64,000 nt of DNA from Flavobacterium luteum (GTDB lineage Bacteria; Bacteroidota; Bacteroidia; Flavobacteriales; Flavobacteriaceae). The notes under the pieces were generated by a model. It was not told the origin of the DNA and did no database searches. It worked only from the letters and a program-made list of their open reading frames with translations. The first letter of the stretch is position 1, and every line of letters starts with the position of its first letter. A program made the position numbers and the translations under genes. The stretch covers positions 62,001-126,000 of the forward strand of contig NZ_WAEM01000001.1 of the NCBI RefSeq assembly GCF_008806775.1, read 5' to 3'. Below are positions 56,596 to 64,000 of the stretch, one piece after another.

Positions 56596-57226
56596 ACAAG
56601 ATGCTGCGGAAAAACTTATTCCACTTTTGAAGGAATATATCGATTCAGAGAGTGTTGTTTTAGCGGTTCCTAGGGGAGGTGTACCTATAGGATACGCTAT
56701 TGCTCGCCACTACAAATTACCTTTAGATTTGTTGCTTATTAAAAAAATTGGACACCCTTCTAATCCAGAATTAGCAATTGGAGCCGTAAGTTTAGAAGAT
56801 GAAATTTTAGATGATTATTTTTCAATTTCAAATGATTACACCAATAAGAAAATCAAAGAAATAAGAGAAAATCTAAAATTAAGATTCAAAAAATTCATGG
56901 GTAATCGATCTTCTGTAGATTTAAAAAACAAAACAGTCCTTATTGTTGATGACGGAATTGCTACAGGTAATACACTCTTGTCTGCAATACAATTAGTGCG
57001 TCGTAAATCCCCAAAAAAAATTATTGTAGCTGTTCCAGTTGCTCCTTATGATACTGCTGTAAAAATAAGAAGCAAAGTGGAAGCATTTATTTGTCCTAAT
57101 ATTCCTGTAAATTTTAGAGGAGTAGGGGAGTTTTATTATGATTTTGCTCAAGTGTCAGATGAAGAAGTGATTCATTTAATGGAAGAAATGAGAAGAACGC
57201 CAACAAAAACAATTAAAACATCATGA
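56579..57226 (+). CDS. Phosphoribosyltransferase-like protein
   Basis: The 215-residue type I PRTase-like protein begins with VVLAVPRGGVPIGYAIARHY and has the PRPP-binding loop TVLIVDDGIATGNTLLSAI (about 121-139). A helical hood of about residues 75-115 is inserted before it. The base or other nucleophile used is unknown; some relatives in stress loci may not act in nucleotide salvage at all. It overlaps both neighbours (17 nt and 4 nt), showing strict translational coupling. Confidence 0.9.
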   Translation: MLYNNRQDAAEKLIPLLKEYIDSESVVLAVPRGGVPIGYAIARHYKLPLDLLLIKKIGHPSNPELAIGAVSLEDEILDDYFSISNDYTNKKIKEIRENLKLRFKKFMGNRSSVDLKNKTVLIVDDGIATGNTLLSAIQLVRRKSPKKIIVAVPVAPYDTAVKIRSKVEAFICPNIPVNFRGVGEFYYDFAQVSDEEVIHLMEEMRRTPTKTIKTS

Positions 57227-58566
57227 AAACATTTTATGTAAAAACCGATCCAAAGAGTGATGGCGAAATGATGGATGTGAGCAAAATAATTTTTGATAAT
57301 TCCATACCATTAAAAGATGAAAATGCACTTCAAGAGTTGGTAAACCAAATTGGAGATGCAAAATATGTATTGTTAGGCGAAGCTTCTCATGGTACTCATG
57401 AATACTACAAGTGGCGAACCAAATTAAGCAAGCTTCTTATTGAAAAAAAAGGATTTTCATTTATAGCTGTAGAAGGAGATTGGCCTGATTGCTATAGATT
57501 GAATCGTTATATAAAAAATTATCCGGATTCAGGAAAATCGGCACATGAAGTTCTACATGGTTTCAACCGTTGGCCAACTTGGATGTGGGCCAATTGGGAA
57601 ATAGTAGCCTTGGCAGAATGGTTGTACGACTATAATGTAAAACAAGAGGAAGAACAAAAGATAGGATTTTATGGTTTAGATGTCTATAGCCTTTGGGAAT
57701 CATTAGAAGCCATAGTTGATTATTTAGACAAAAATGATTTTGCTACAAAAGAAGTAGCCATGAAGGCTATAAAATGTTTTGAACCTTTTAAAGATAGTGA
57801 AGGGCAGGAGTATGCAAAATTTTCTCGAATAGTTCCTTCACTTTGTGAAAATCAAGTCGTGGACTTATTATCACAAATAAGACTAAATGCCCCAAATTAT
57901 AATAATGATCCTGAAACAATCATGAGTTTAAAACAAAATGCACAAATAGTTGTGAATGCTGAAAAATATTATCGAGCTATGGTAATAGGAGGCCCCGATT
58001 CATGGAATATTCGTGATCGACATATGGTTTTAACGCTCAATAATTTAATGGAATTTCATGGATCACAGGCCAAAACTATTATATGGGAACATAATACTCA
58101 TATTGGTGATGCTCGAGCAACCAATATGGCAGAGGAAGGAATGGTCAATGTAGGACAAATTATTAGACAGCAACACAAAGCAGAAGAAGTCTTTTCAGTC
58201 GGTTTCGGATCATATAAGGGAACCGTTGTTGCTGGTCGAGAATGGGGAGATAAAATGCAAGTAATGACCGTTCCTGAAGCGAAAGAAAATAGTTGGGAAT
58301 TTGAATTACATCATTTAGATGCTAATGACCGAATTATTTTTATGAATGATGCTATGAAAGAAATTATAGGTAAAAAACACTTTGATCATCGCGCTATTGG
58401 CGTAGTTTATCGCCCTCAATTTGAATATTATGGAAATTATGTACCGAGTAAAATGGCCTATCGCTACGATGCTTTTATCTATTTAGATGAAACATCAGCA
58501 TTGCATCCACTTCATATAATTCCTGATGGAAATCAAATACCAGAGACATATCCTTTTGGAGTTTAA
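57223..58566 (+). CDS. Erythromycin esterase-family protein
   Basis: The 447-residue protein has the Ere motifs VLLGEASHGTHEYYKWRTK (catalytic His and Glu), IAVEGDWPDCYRLNRYI, and WEHNTHIGDARATNMAEEG with further active-site residues. True erythromycin esterases open macrolide rings, but chromosomal members in stress operons such as this one are not shown to give macrolide resistance, so I avoid calling it a resistance gene. Start overlaps the previous gene by 4 nt. Confidence 0.9.
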   Translation: MKTFYVKTDPKSDGEMMDVSKIIFDNSIPLKDENALQELVNQIGDAKYVLLGEASHGTHEYYKWRTKLSKLLIEKKGFSFIAVEGDWPDCYRLNRYIKNYPDSGKSAHEVLHGFNRWPTWMWANWEIVALAEWLYDYNVKQEEEQKIGFYGLDVYSLWESLEAIVDYLDKNDFATKEVAMKAIKCFEPFKDSEGQEYAKFSRIVPSLCENQVVDLLSQIRLNAPNYNNDPETIMSLKQNAQIVVNAEKYYRAMVIGGPDSWNIRDRHMVLTLNNLMEFHGSQAKTIIWEHNTHIGDARATNMAEEGMVNVGQIIRQQHKAEEVFSVGFGSYKGTVVAGREWGDKMQVMTVPEAKENSWEFELHHLDANDRIIFMNDAMKEIIGKKHFDHRAIGVVYRPQFEYYGNYVPSKMAYRYDAFIYLDETSALHPLHIIPDGNQIPETYPFGV

Positions 58567-58601
58567 ATATAAAAAAGTATAATAATTTAAATTTAATAAT
58601 C

Positions 58602-58928
58602 ATGGAAAAACAAAAATTAATAGACGCGCTACAATTTTGCGCTGCACAATGTACACATTGCTATGATGCTTGTCATTTAGAAAAAGATAGTGACATGGAA
58701 CTCTGTATGAAAAACGACCAAGATTGTTCTGAAATTTGTCGTTTAACAGCACAATTGTTAGAAAGAAATTCACCCAATGTAAATATTTTCTTGAAATTAT
58801 GTAGACAAATGTGCGAAAGATGTGCTGAGGAATGTACCAAACACGCTTCTAAAGCGCATTGTAAAGAATGTGCTGATGCATGTCACAAATGTGCAGAAAT
58901 ATGTCATGAAAATGAAATAGTATATTAA
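58602..58928 (+). CDS. Four-helix bundle copper-binding protein (Csp-like)
   Basis: The 108-residue protein contains 16 Cys, mainly as CxxxC or CxxC along four helices: FCAAQCTHCYDACH, DCSEIC, LCRQMCERCAEECT, HCKECADACHKCAEIC. This is the pattern of Csp-type proteins that store many Cu(I) ions. No signal peptide is present, so it is a cytosolic (Csp3-like) form. It lies 35 nt after the esterase-like gene and is the last clear gene of the operon. Confidence 0.93.
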   Translation: MEKQKLIDALQFCAAQCTHCYDACHLEKDSDMELCMKNDQDCSEICRLTAQLLERNSPNVNIFLKLCRQMCERCAEECTKHASKAHCKECADACHKCAEICHENEIVY

Positions 58929-58992
58929 AAAAATGCAGCCTTCTTTATAAAATCAAAACAAGTATAGTTTTGGTTTTTAGAGATAAGCAAAA

Positions 58993-59223
58993 ATGGTAAT
59001 TATGTGGTCAAAAACGGATTTCCCAGCTGCAATGAAAAATTTAGCTCCGATGGTTAGAAATAAAGCCATTCAGATTGGCAATGCGTTACTTGAAAAATCA
59101 AAATTAAATATAGGAATCATTATTGCGACGGCGATTAGCAAAGCAAAAAAATGGGTAGGAAACAATAAATTGATTTTTAAGAATAATAATTTTAAAACAG
59201 GAATTAAAAAGAATAAAATATAA
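58993..59223 (+). CDS. Small protein of the YPxSMKNL-type family
   Basis: The 76-residue protein reads WSKTDFPAAMKNLAPMVRNK then AIQIGNALLEKSKLNIGIII and AISKAKKWVGNN. This matches a small widespread family that I know with the form YPxSMKNLPxxVRxKAIEIANALL...AIATAxAKxWA, often of unknown function. The C-terminus is Lys/Asn-rich. Start may be either at 58993 or at the inner ATG 59002. It is 64 nt after the copper-bundle gene and may be read from the same transcript. Confidence 0.7.
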   Translation: MVIMWSKTDFPAAMKNLAPMVRNKAIQIGNALLEKSKLNIGIIIATAISKAKKWVGNNKLIFKNNNFKTGIKKNKI

Positions 59224-59370
59224 GGAGATAGAAAAAAATAGTCTATCATTTTTTTAGAGATAAATTTTTAAAATATTTATTTTCAATAACTTGATATCTA
59301 CTAATTAAAGCTATGCTTAAATAAATTGGTTGTGACTATTATTATAATTATTAACGAACTATTAACTGTT

Positions 59371-59853
59371 ATGAAAAATCTGCACCTATTCCTTTTGCTG
59401 TTGTTCTGTATAGGATTCCAAAATTGCAAAAAAAATCAAAACCAAAAAGATGTTAAGGCTATCAATACCGATACTGAGGTGCCTATAAACACAATATGTT
59501 ATAAAGCACTTTATGAAAATGATACTATTGAATTAAAAATCAATACTTTAAAAAACAGAAAAATAACTGGTAATATGGTTATGAAAATTTTTAATAGGCC
59601 AAATAAGGTTGGGAAATTAGCTGGAGAATTTCGAGGCGATACATTATTTGCTGCCTATACATTTATTCAAGGTGCAAATACAAAAGTAACGTATAAAAAT
59701 CCAATTGCTTTGCTAAAGCAAGGTAGTAATCTCATTTTAGGAAATGGAAAAATGGAAACTATTATGGGAGCTACTTATTTTGTTAAAGGCATTCCAATAG
59801 ATTTTGATCGTGTGAAATATAAATTTAAAACGGTTGAATGCGAAATGGATTGA
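59371..59853 (+). CDS. Small lipoprotein of unknown function
   Basis: From ATG 59371 (MKNLHLFLLLLFCIGFQNCK) the protein has 160 residues with a likely lipoprotein signal (Cys at 19 after FQN, a weak but acceptable Bacteroidota lipobox). The mature domain (about 35-160) is beta-rich with ITGNMVMKIFNRPNKVGKL and GEFRGDTLFAAYTFIQGANT, which looks like a small beta-barrel. I do not recognise a family. The start 15 codons upstream would hide the signal peptide and is rejected. Confidence 0.65.
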   Translation: MKNLHLFLLLLFCIGFQNCKKNQNQKDVKAINTDTEVPINTICYKALYENDTIELKINTLKNRKITGNMVMKIFNRPNKVGKLAGEFRGDTLFAAYTFIQGANTKVTYKNPIALLKQGSNLILGNGKMETIMGATYFVKGIPIDFDRVKYKFKTVECEMD

Positions 59854-59866
59854 TAATAATTGATGA

Positions 59867-59901
59867 AAGTTATTCCTAATTTTTATATTTAGGTATAACT
59901 T
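59867..59901. terminator. Hairpin terminator between convergent genes
   Basis: AAGTTATTCCTAA pairs with TTAGGTATAACTT (one mismatch) around a T-rich loop, 14 nt after the lipoprotein stop and before the convergent GH100-like gene end; a short T-rich stretch follows. Confidence 0.6.
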
Positions 59902-60037
59902 ATTTTATCATTAAATGATTTTAGATGCTATAGATAGAATTGTTTTAATCACTACTTTTTTGCCTCCACCACGATATAATATTTTTATTTCTACAAAAGA
60001 GAAGAACTGAAAAATTTTAATTTCAGACAGCACTAAT

Positions 60038-61267
60038 TTATTTCATTCGTATTTTATCAAAAAAAGGGGTTTCTCTTTTTTCAACACATTTACATGCATA
60101 TAGGTACATTGATGCACTCCATGTTTGCCAATTTTGACCTTTAGGATCACCATTTTGAGCTTTTATCCATTCGTTAAAACCAAATTGCATATTTTCTGCA
60201 TTTATATTTTTAACATTCTTATCATTATTTTTAGTAGCAGATTCTGTTAACAGGTTCGTTTTTTTTATGCATTCAGTTAATGCTATTAATTTTTTTTCGG
60301 CTAATGTAAATCTTTTTGCCGCTACTAATGCTGCAATATAAAAACCACATATAAAAGGCCATATCCCACCATTATGGTATTCGCCAGGGTTATTAAATTC
60401 TGAATATCTATCGTGCCAGTCAGGATCATTCGGGTTAGTAAAAGGGAAAAAATTAGGAGGTAAATCTAAAGCTAATATTCCTTTATTTTTCATTGATTCA
60501 CATTCGGCTTCTATCCAGGAAATCATTTCATTAGCTCTTGTAGGCGATGCAATTCCTGATAAAATAGCAAGGCTATTTCCTAACAAATCAAAACGCTCAC
60601 TGCTATAAATTTTATAGGACCAAAAGGCATAATAAGGTTTGTTTTTTAATACTAAACCTTCATGTACATGGTCATGTATGACACCTCCTGTAATGGTAAA
60701 ACGACTCATTTTTTTGTATACTTCGTTGGCTCTTTCAGATTTATTTAATATTTTTAAATAACTATATACTAAAGTATTAACAAACAATCCATAACCGAGC
60801 ACCCATTGTTCATCCCGCCAATCGCTTGTTGGCTGTTGGGCAACTAAATACATATCAGACGGGCTTTGATATTCCATCCAAACTAGTGCTTTTTGTACGA
60901 TATCTTTTAAAAAAATAGGATTATTAATTACTTGTCTATAAATTCCAACTGCCAATAAAAACAGAGGAGTTGTATCGCTTGCTCCTCTATCATCAGCATC
61001 GTGTACCAAAGATGGAATGTGTCCTCTTTCTGATTGATTTTCCGATAAAGTTTCTAAAACCTTCCCAATACTATTTATTAATTCTTCATTTCCAGAAACG
61101 GCAATTCCGAGAATAGAAATCAATAAATCTCTAGTATAAGGTTCAGGATAACCCCAACCCGCAGTTCTTGGAAGCCCGTGAAATGGACCATGCATATTAT
61201 GCAAAAGCACATCAAGTGCTGCTTTTTTGGCTGCATCTATAAATGAATTTTGTTGAGAATTTATCAT
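60038..61267 (-). CDS. GH100-like / amylo-alpha-1,6-glucosidase-like protein
   Basis: The 409-residue alpha/alpha-barrel protein has GYPEPYTRDLLISILGIAVS, SERGHIPSLVHDADDRGASD, TSDWRDEQWVLGYGLFVNT and GEYHNGGIWPFICGFYIAAL, which fit the neutral invertase (GH100) and amylo-1,6-glucosidase barrel families. The DADDRG and SDWRDE acidic residues are in the positions expected for the catalytic pair. The sugar substrate is not known. It starts 1 nt after the glycosyltransferase stop. No signal peptide is seen. Confidence 0.8.
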   Translation of the reverse strand: MINSQQNSFIDAAKKAALDVLLHNMHGPFHGLPRTAGWGYPEPYTRDLLISILGIAVSGNEELINSIGKVLETLSENQSERGHIPSLVHDADDRGASDTTPLFLLAVGIYRQVINNPIFLKDIVQKALVWMEYQSPSDMYLVAQQPTSDWRDEQWVLGYGLFVNTLVYSYLKILNKSERANEVYKKMSRFTITGGVIHDHVHEGLVLKNKPYYAFWSYKIYSSERFDLLGNSLAILSGIASPTRANEMISWIEAECESMKNKGILALDLPPNFFPFTNPNDPDWHDRYSEFNNPGEYHNGGIWPFICGFYIAALVAAKRFTLAEKKLIALTECIKKTNLLTESATKNNDKNVKNINAENMQFGFNEWIKAQNGDPKGQNWQTWSASMYLYACKCVEKRETPFFDKIRMK

Positions 61268-61268
61268 T

Positions 61269-62411
61269 TTAATTTATACCTAATTTATCAGTTATTATAT
61301 CTAAAAACCTTTGAGCAACAATTCTATAATCAAAATTTTCGACTACTCTTTTTCGACCTGCTTTTCCAGTTTTTTCTCTTAATTCTGCATCGTTCATAAA
61401 AGTTAATAATCCAGTGGCTATATCTTGAACATTAGCTCGATAATCTACGGTTCTGGGCTCTTTAAATATTACTTTATAATTATTCTCAAATCCCGATTCA
61501 TCGCCAAGTATAACTTCATTAACCACTATTTTTTTTTCAACATTGGCTAAAAAAGCAGTTTCTCCATGAACTAATGTGTCTAACATTCCCATTGCTTTAA
61601 TGCCAATAACCGGTTTTTCACAAGCACCTGCTTCTACTTGAGGCATTCCAAACCCTTCTAGTCTTGACGGCGCAGCATAAATATCACAGGCAGATATGAG
61701 ATAAGGCATAAAATTGCGAGAAATGGTGTTGGTCGCATAGGTAATATTTTTTTCTATACCCAAAATGGTTGCCATCTGTAGGTCTTCGAGGTTTTGAGAT
61801 TTTGTTCGTTGTTGTGGCCATACTTTACACACATATTTCCAATCTGGTGCTTTAGTATCAATAATTGCCAAAGCCTGCATGACTTCTTGTGCCCCCTTTG
61901 AAGCGGCATCTCCACCAACAGTTAAAATCATTAATTGATCAGGAGAAATGCCTAAAGATTCTCTAACTGCCTTTATTTTAGGGTCATTTTTGTTATATGG
62001 TCTGAAAGAATTGGTATCGCAACCCACTGGTAAAACTTCAATTTTATCTCCATTTATACCATCTCTAATATACATTTCTTTTACCCAATGGGAAGTAACT
62101 AATATTAAAGGAAGTTCATTTAAAACCTCTTGGTAATTGGCTATGTAACCATCTGCAACCAACCAAGGAACTGGTAATACACCATATCGCTGTGGATGTA
62201 ATATCAACTGTGGCGTATGTCCCCAATACCCAATACCGACTACTACATCGGGTTGAAACCAGCGATAATACCACTCTTTTTCTTGTGCAGATTCAAAGTG
62301 AACCGCATGTGCATTAACACCTAATTCGAGTAAACCCCTGTATAAAAGATCGCCTTGAGTTGCTAATCCGCCCGGTGATGGAGGATAATCATAGAGTACT
62401 AATACTTTCAT
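61269..62411 (-). CDS. GT4-family glycosyltransferase
   Basis: The 380-residue GT-B protein has the N-terminal LYDYPPSPGGLATQGDLLYR loop, LTVGGDAASKGAQEVMQALA, and the donor-binding E-x7-E motif in APSRLEGFGMPQVEAGACEK. It transfers a sugar from a nucleotide donor in the cytoplasm. It is the middle gene of an operon with a PIG-L deacetylase (17-nt gap) and the GH100-like gene (1-nt gap), an arrangement that suggests building and trimming of one small glycoside. Confidence 0.92.
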   Translation of the reverse strand: MKVLVLYDYPPSPGGLATQGDLLYRGLLELGVNAHAVHFESAQEKEWYYRWFQPDVVVGIGYWGHTPQLILHPQRYGVLPVPWLVADGYIANYQEVLNELPLILVTSHWVKEMYIRDGINGDKIEVLPVGCDTNSFRPYNKNDPKIKAVRESLGISPDQLMILTVGGDAASKGAQEVMQALAIIDTKAPDWKYVCKVWPQQRTKSQNLEDLQMATILGIEKNITYATNTISRNFMPYLISACDIYAAPSRLEGFGMPQVEAGACEKPVIGIKAMGMLDTLVHGETAFLANVEKKIVVNEVILGDESGFENNYKVIFKEPRTVDYRANVQDIATGLLTFMNDAELREKTGKAGRKRVVENFDYRIVAQRFLDIITDKLGIN

Positions 62412-62428
62412 ATAATATGATTTTAATG

Positions 62429-63058
62429 TTATTTATTTAAAAAATCAAGTGCATTATTCGGGTTTTTAAAAATCCAAAAGGCTTCAACTATTGGTGTTGT
62501 TTTTGCTTCCCAACTGTTTTTCTTGAAGCCATATATTTTGGTTATTAAATTATATTTTTTAATCCAAGTCTCTTTTTGAAGCTTTTCAAAATAAAAAGCA
62601 TTTTCAATTGCTTTTGGATAATATTTTTTATTTCCGTCATCATAAGCGAATGCCCAAAGCTGATTTGTAGCAATTTCACCCTTATTCCATAATAAAATTA
62701 CTGCTTTACCTATTTCCTCATGTCTTAAATGTTTGGTGTATTCTCCAAATGGACTATGGGTCATTACTAAATCAAAATGCTTTTTAGGCAATAATTCTAA
62801 TATTTTTTGCTCCACTTCAAAAATATTCAAAGGCTTCTGCTCGGGTTCATCATCAAGATTGCCCATAACGCCTTGAGCATTTATAATTTTCAGAACCCTA
62901 TAAAACTTAAGCGAACGGTCTTCATCATTTTTTCTACAAAGGCTAATAATAAAACATTCCCATTGTGGATTATTTAGTAAAGTTCCTCCTGCCCAAAGAA
63001 TTTCATCGTCAGGATGAGCAACTATTATGGCTACTGTTTTATGGGCTTTACTTTCCAT
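62429..63058 (-). CDS. PIG-L family deacetylase
   Basis: From ATG 63058 (MESKAHKTVAIIVAHPDDE) the protein has 209 residues; a TTG seven codons upstream is less likely. The zinc motif AHPDDE lies near residues 14-19 and the third ligand His is in DLVMTHSPFGEYTKHLRHEE. PIG-L enzymes remove acetyl groups from N-acetylglucosaminyl compounds, as in bacillithiol or mycothiol synthesis. The neighbouring glycosyltransferase recalls the BshA/BshB pair, but the GT lacks clear BshA hallmarks. It leads the operon. Confidence 0.85.
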   Translation of the reverse strand: MESKAHKTVAIIVAHPDDEILWAGGTLLNNPQWECFIISLCRKNDEDRSLKFYRVLKIINAQGVMGNLDDEPEQKPLNIFEVEQKILELLPKKHFDLVMTHSPFGEYTKHLRHEEIGKAVILLWNKGEIATNQLWAFAYDDGNKKYYPKAIENAFYFEKLQKETWIKKYNLITKIYGFKKNSWEAKTTPIVEAFWIFKNPNNALDFLNK

Positions 63059-63079
63059 TTCCAAAATTGTTTTCGACAA

Positions 63080-63639
63080 TTTGAATAGTTAAGTTATTAA
63101 AGCAAAAAAAGGATAAAAAAGTACGTTAATATAATCAGGTTTTATTTTTCTAAACGGTGTACTAATTGTATTTTTTAGAGTCTTTCCTGAATTTGGATTA
63201 ATCATACAATGTCTTAAACCAAAAATCACTAAATATTACCATAAATATACTGATTTTCAACATTTAAAACAATTTTTTTTAACTATAATTAAATAGAGTT
63301 TAGCTTTATTTGTATAGTGATTTATGTTCATAAAGAGAATATAAATATTTAGAAAGGTTTTTAATAAAACTTGTAAATAGAAGCTTTAAAACACACTTAT
63401 TATTTAATCAAATTTATATATGTTTCTAGTGATACTAATCGTATTCGTTTAAATTAGAATTATTTTCCTTTGTTTAAAGATAGTACCATTAATTCATACA
63501 AATCTTTATTAATTTATTATTCTGGGAGATAATGATAATGATTTTGAATAAATTGATATTAAGAAAAAACTTGAAATAGAATAGATTTTATAAAAAGTAG
63601 TGAATGTTAGAGAAACTAATCCCTCAACATAATTGCTAG
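63080..63639. other. Long AT-rich intergenic region without a supported gene
   Basis: This 560-nt stretch has no open frame with family features on either strand, no bipartite element and no clear hairpin. It marks the right border of the stress island before the next kinase gene and probably includes the promoter of the PIG-L operon, which I could not locate. Confidence 0.5.
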
Positions 63640-64000
63640 TTAAGCCAATTCTTTTAGTTGGGGGAAACTAAAGCTAAAAGAACTTCCTTTATTGGCTTGG
63701 CTTTCAAAATAAATTTTGCCATCCAGTAATTCAACATATTTTTTCACAATGCTGAGTCCTAGTCCGGTTCCTTTAATGTTACCTGTATTACTGGCTCTAA
63801 AAAAATCAGAAAACAATTTTTGTTGTTCTTCAATAGGTATTCCAATTCCCTGATCTTTTATGGTAATGGTTACAGTGTTTGAAATTATAATAGAATGAAT
63901 TTCAATTGGCATATTATTTCCAGAGTATTTACTGGCATTTGAAATTAGATTTATTAAAATATTTTTTAATATTTTACGTGATTGCAAAACAATTACTTCA
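63640..64000 (-). CDS. Sensor histidine kinase, C-terminal ATPase part (partial)
   Basis: The frame is open to the right edge of the window, so the N-terminal part is missing. The 119 visible residues are a HATPase domain: N box LINLISNASKYSGNN, IKDQGIGIPIEEQQ, GTGLGLSIVKKYVELL and a final GSSFSFSFPQL. It ends without a receiver domain, so it is a simple kinase at this end. A start inside this piece (a TTG at 63987) would cut the domain and is rejected. Confidence 0.9.
   Translation of the reverse strand, partial: EVIVLQSRKILKNILINLISNASKYSGNNMPIEIHSIIISNTVTITIKDQGIGIPIEEQQKLFSDFFRASNTGNIKGTGLGLSIVKKYVELLDGKIYFESQANKGSSFSFSFPQLKELA

Noticed and set aside
57223..58566. Macrolide resistance gene
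   Set aside because: The family includes true erythromycin esterases, but the operon context is stress related and chromosomal, so the resistance claim is not supported.

Overview
The window looks like chromosomal DNA of a Flavobacterium-like member of the Bacteroidota. The evidence is a low G+C content with AT-rich intergenic DNA, promoters with the TAnnTTTG -7 element (for example upstream of the PASTA-domain gene and of L-serine dehydratase), few visible Shine-Dalgarno sequences, and families typical of this phylum (DUF5723, DUF6799, single-chain L-serine dehydratase, BON and Usp proteins, Mla genes without a complete mla operon). I saw no rRNA, tRNA, CRISPR array, insertion sequence or phage gene.

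Left part (1-23 kb) is mostly housekeeping: the 3' end of glyA with a terminator, an LpxD-family acyltransferase, PhnA, coaD, ddl, a PASTA-domain membrane protein with an RluD-type pseudouridine synthase, a zinc metallopeptidase, a large hybrid sensor kinase whose reading frame is broken in a homopolymer, a membrane protein, a DUF5723 protein, a second pseudouridine synthase, panB and a YeiH-type transporter. A complete urease operon (ureABCEFGD plus a probable nickel permease) follows, then L-serine dehydratase.

From about 23.2 kb to 63 kb the content changes to an unusually dense stress, envelope and metal-handling island. It holds an ATP-cone nuclease paired with a beta-CASP metallo-hydrolase, an Nramp-like carrier, DUF6799, MlaEFD with TspO, two Usp proteins, an L,D-transpeptidase, BON, CbpA/DnaJ and Hsp20 proteins, a GH130-glycosyltransferase pair, a MacAB/Lol-like exporter, a P-type ATPase with an AI-2E family permease, a secreted HMA protein, an AraC - hybrid kinase - response regulator operon, a polysaccharide deacetylase pair, a dodecin - hydrolase - phosphoribosyltransferase - erythromycin esterase - copper-bundle operon, and a PIG-L - glycosyltransferase - GH100-like operon.

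The most striking pattern is a bipartite element, TTATAnAAyT-N11-TTATATAATT as read on the + strand. It occurs nine times in the intergenic DNA of the island with exactly the same 21-bp period, always in the same orientation to its gene, and in eight of nine cases 56-73 nt before the likely start codon. It precedes two Usp genes, BON, Hsp20, GH130, the P-type ATPase, the HMA protein, DUF6799 and a lipoprotein-cupin pair, and so appears to define one regulon. Two FNR/CRP-like palindromes lie in the same island, one placed like a class II activator site before the dodecin operon. A third pattern is repeated damage to HMA-type CxxC metal sites: three HMA-like sequences in the island have each lost one cysteine, and one of them is a frameshifted pseudogene.
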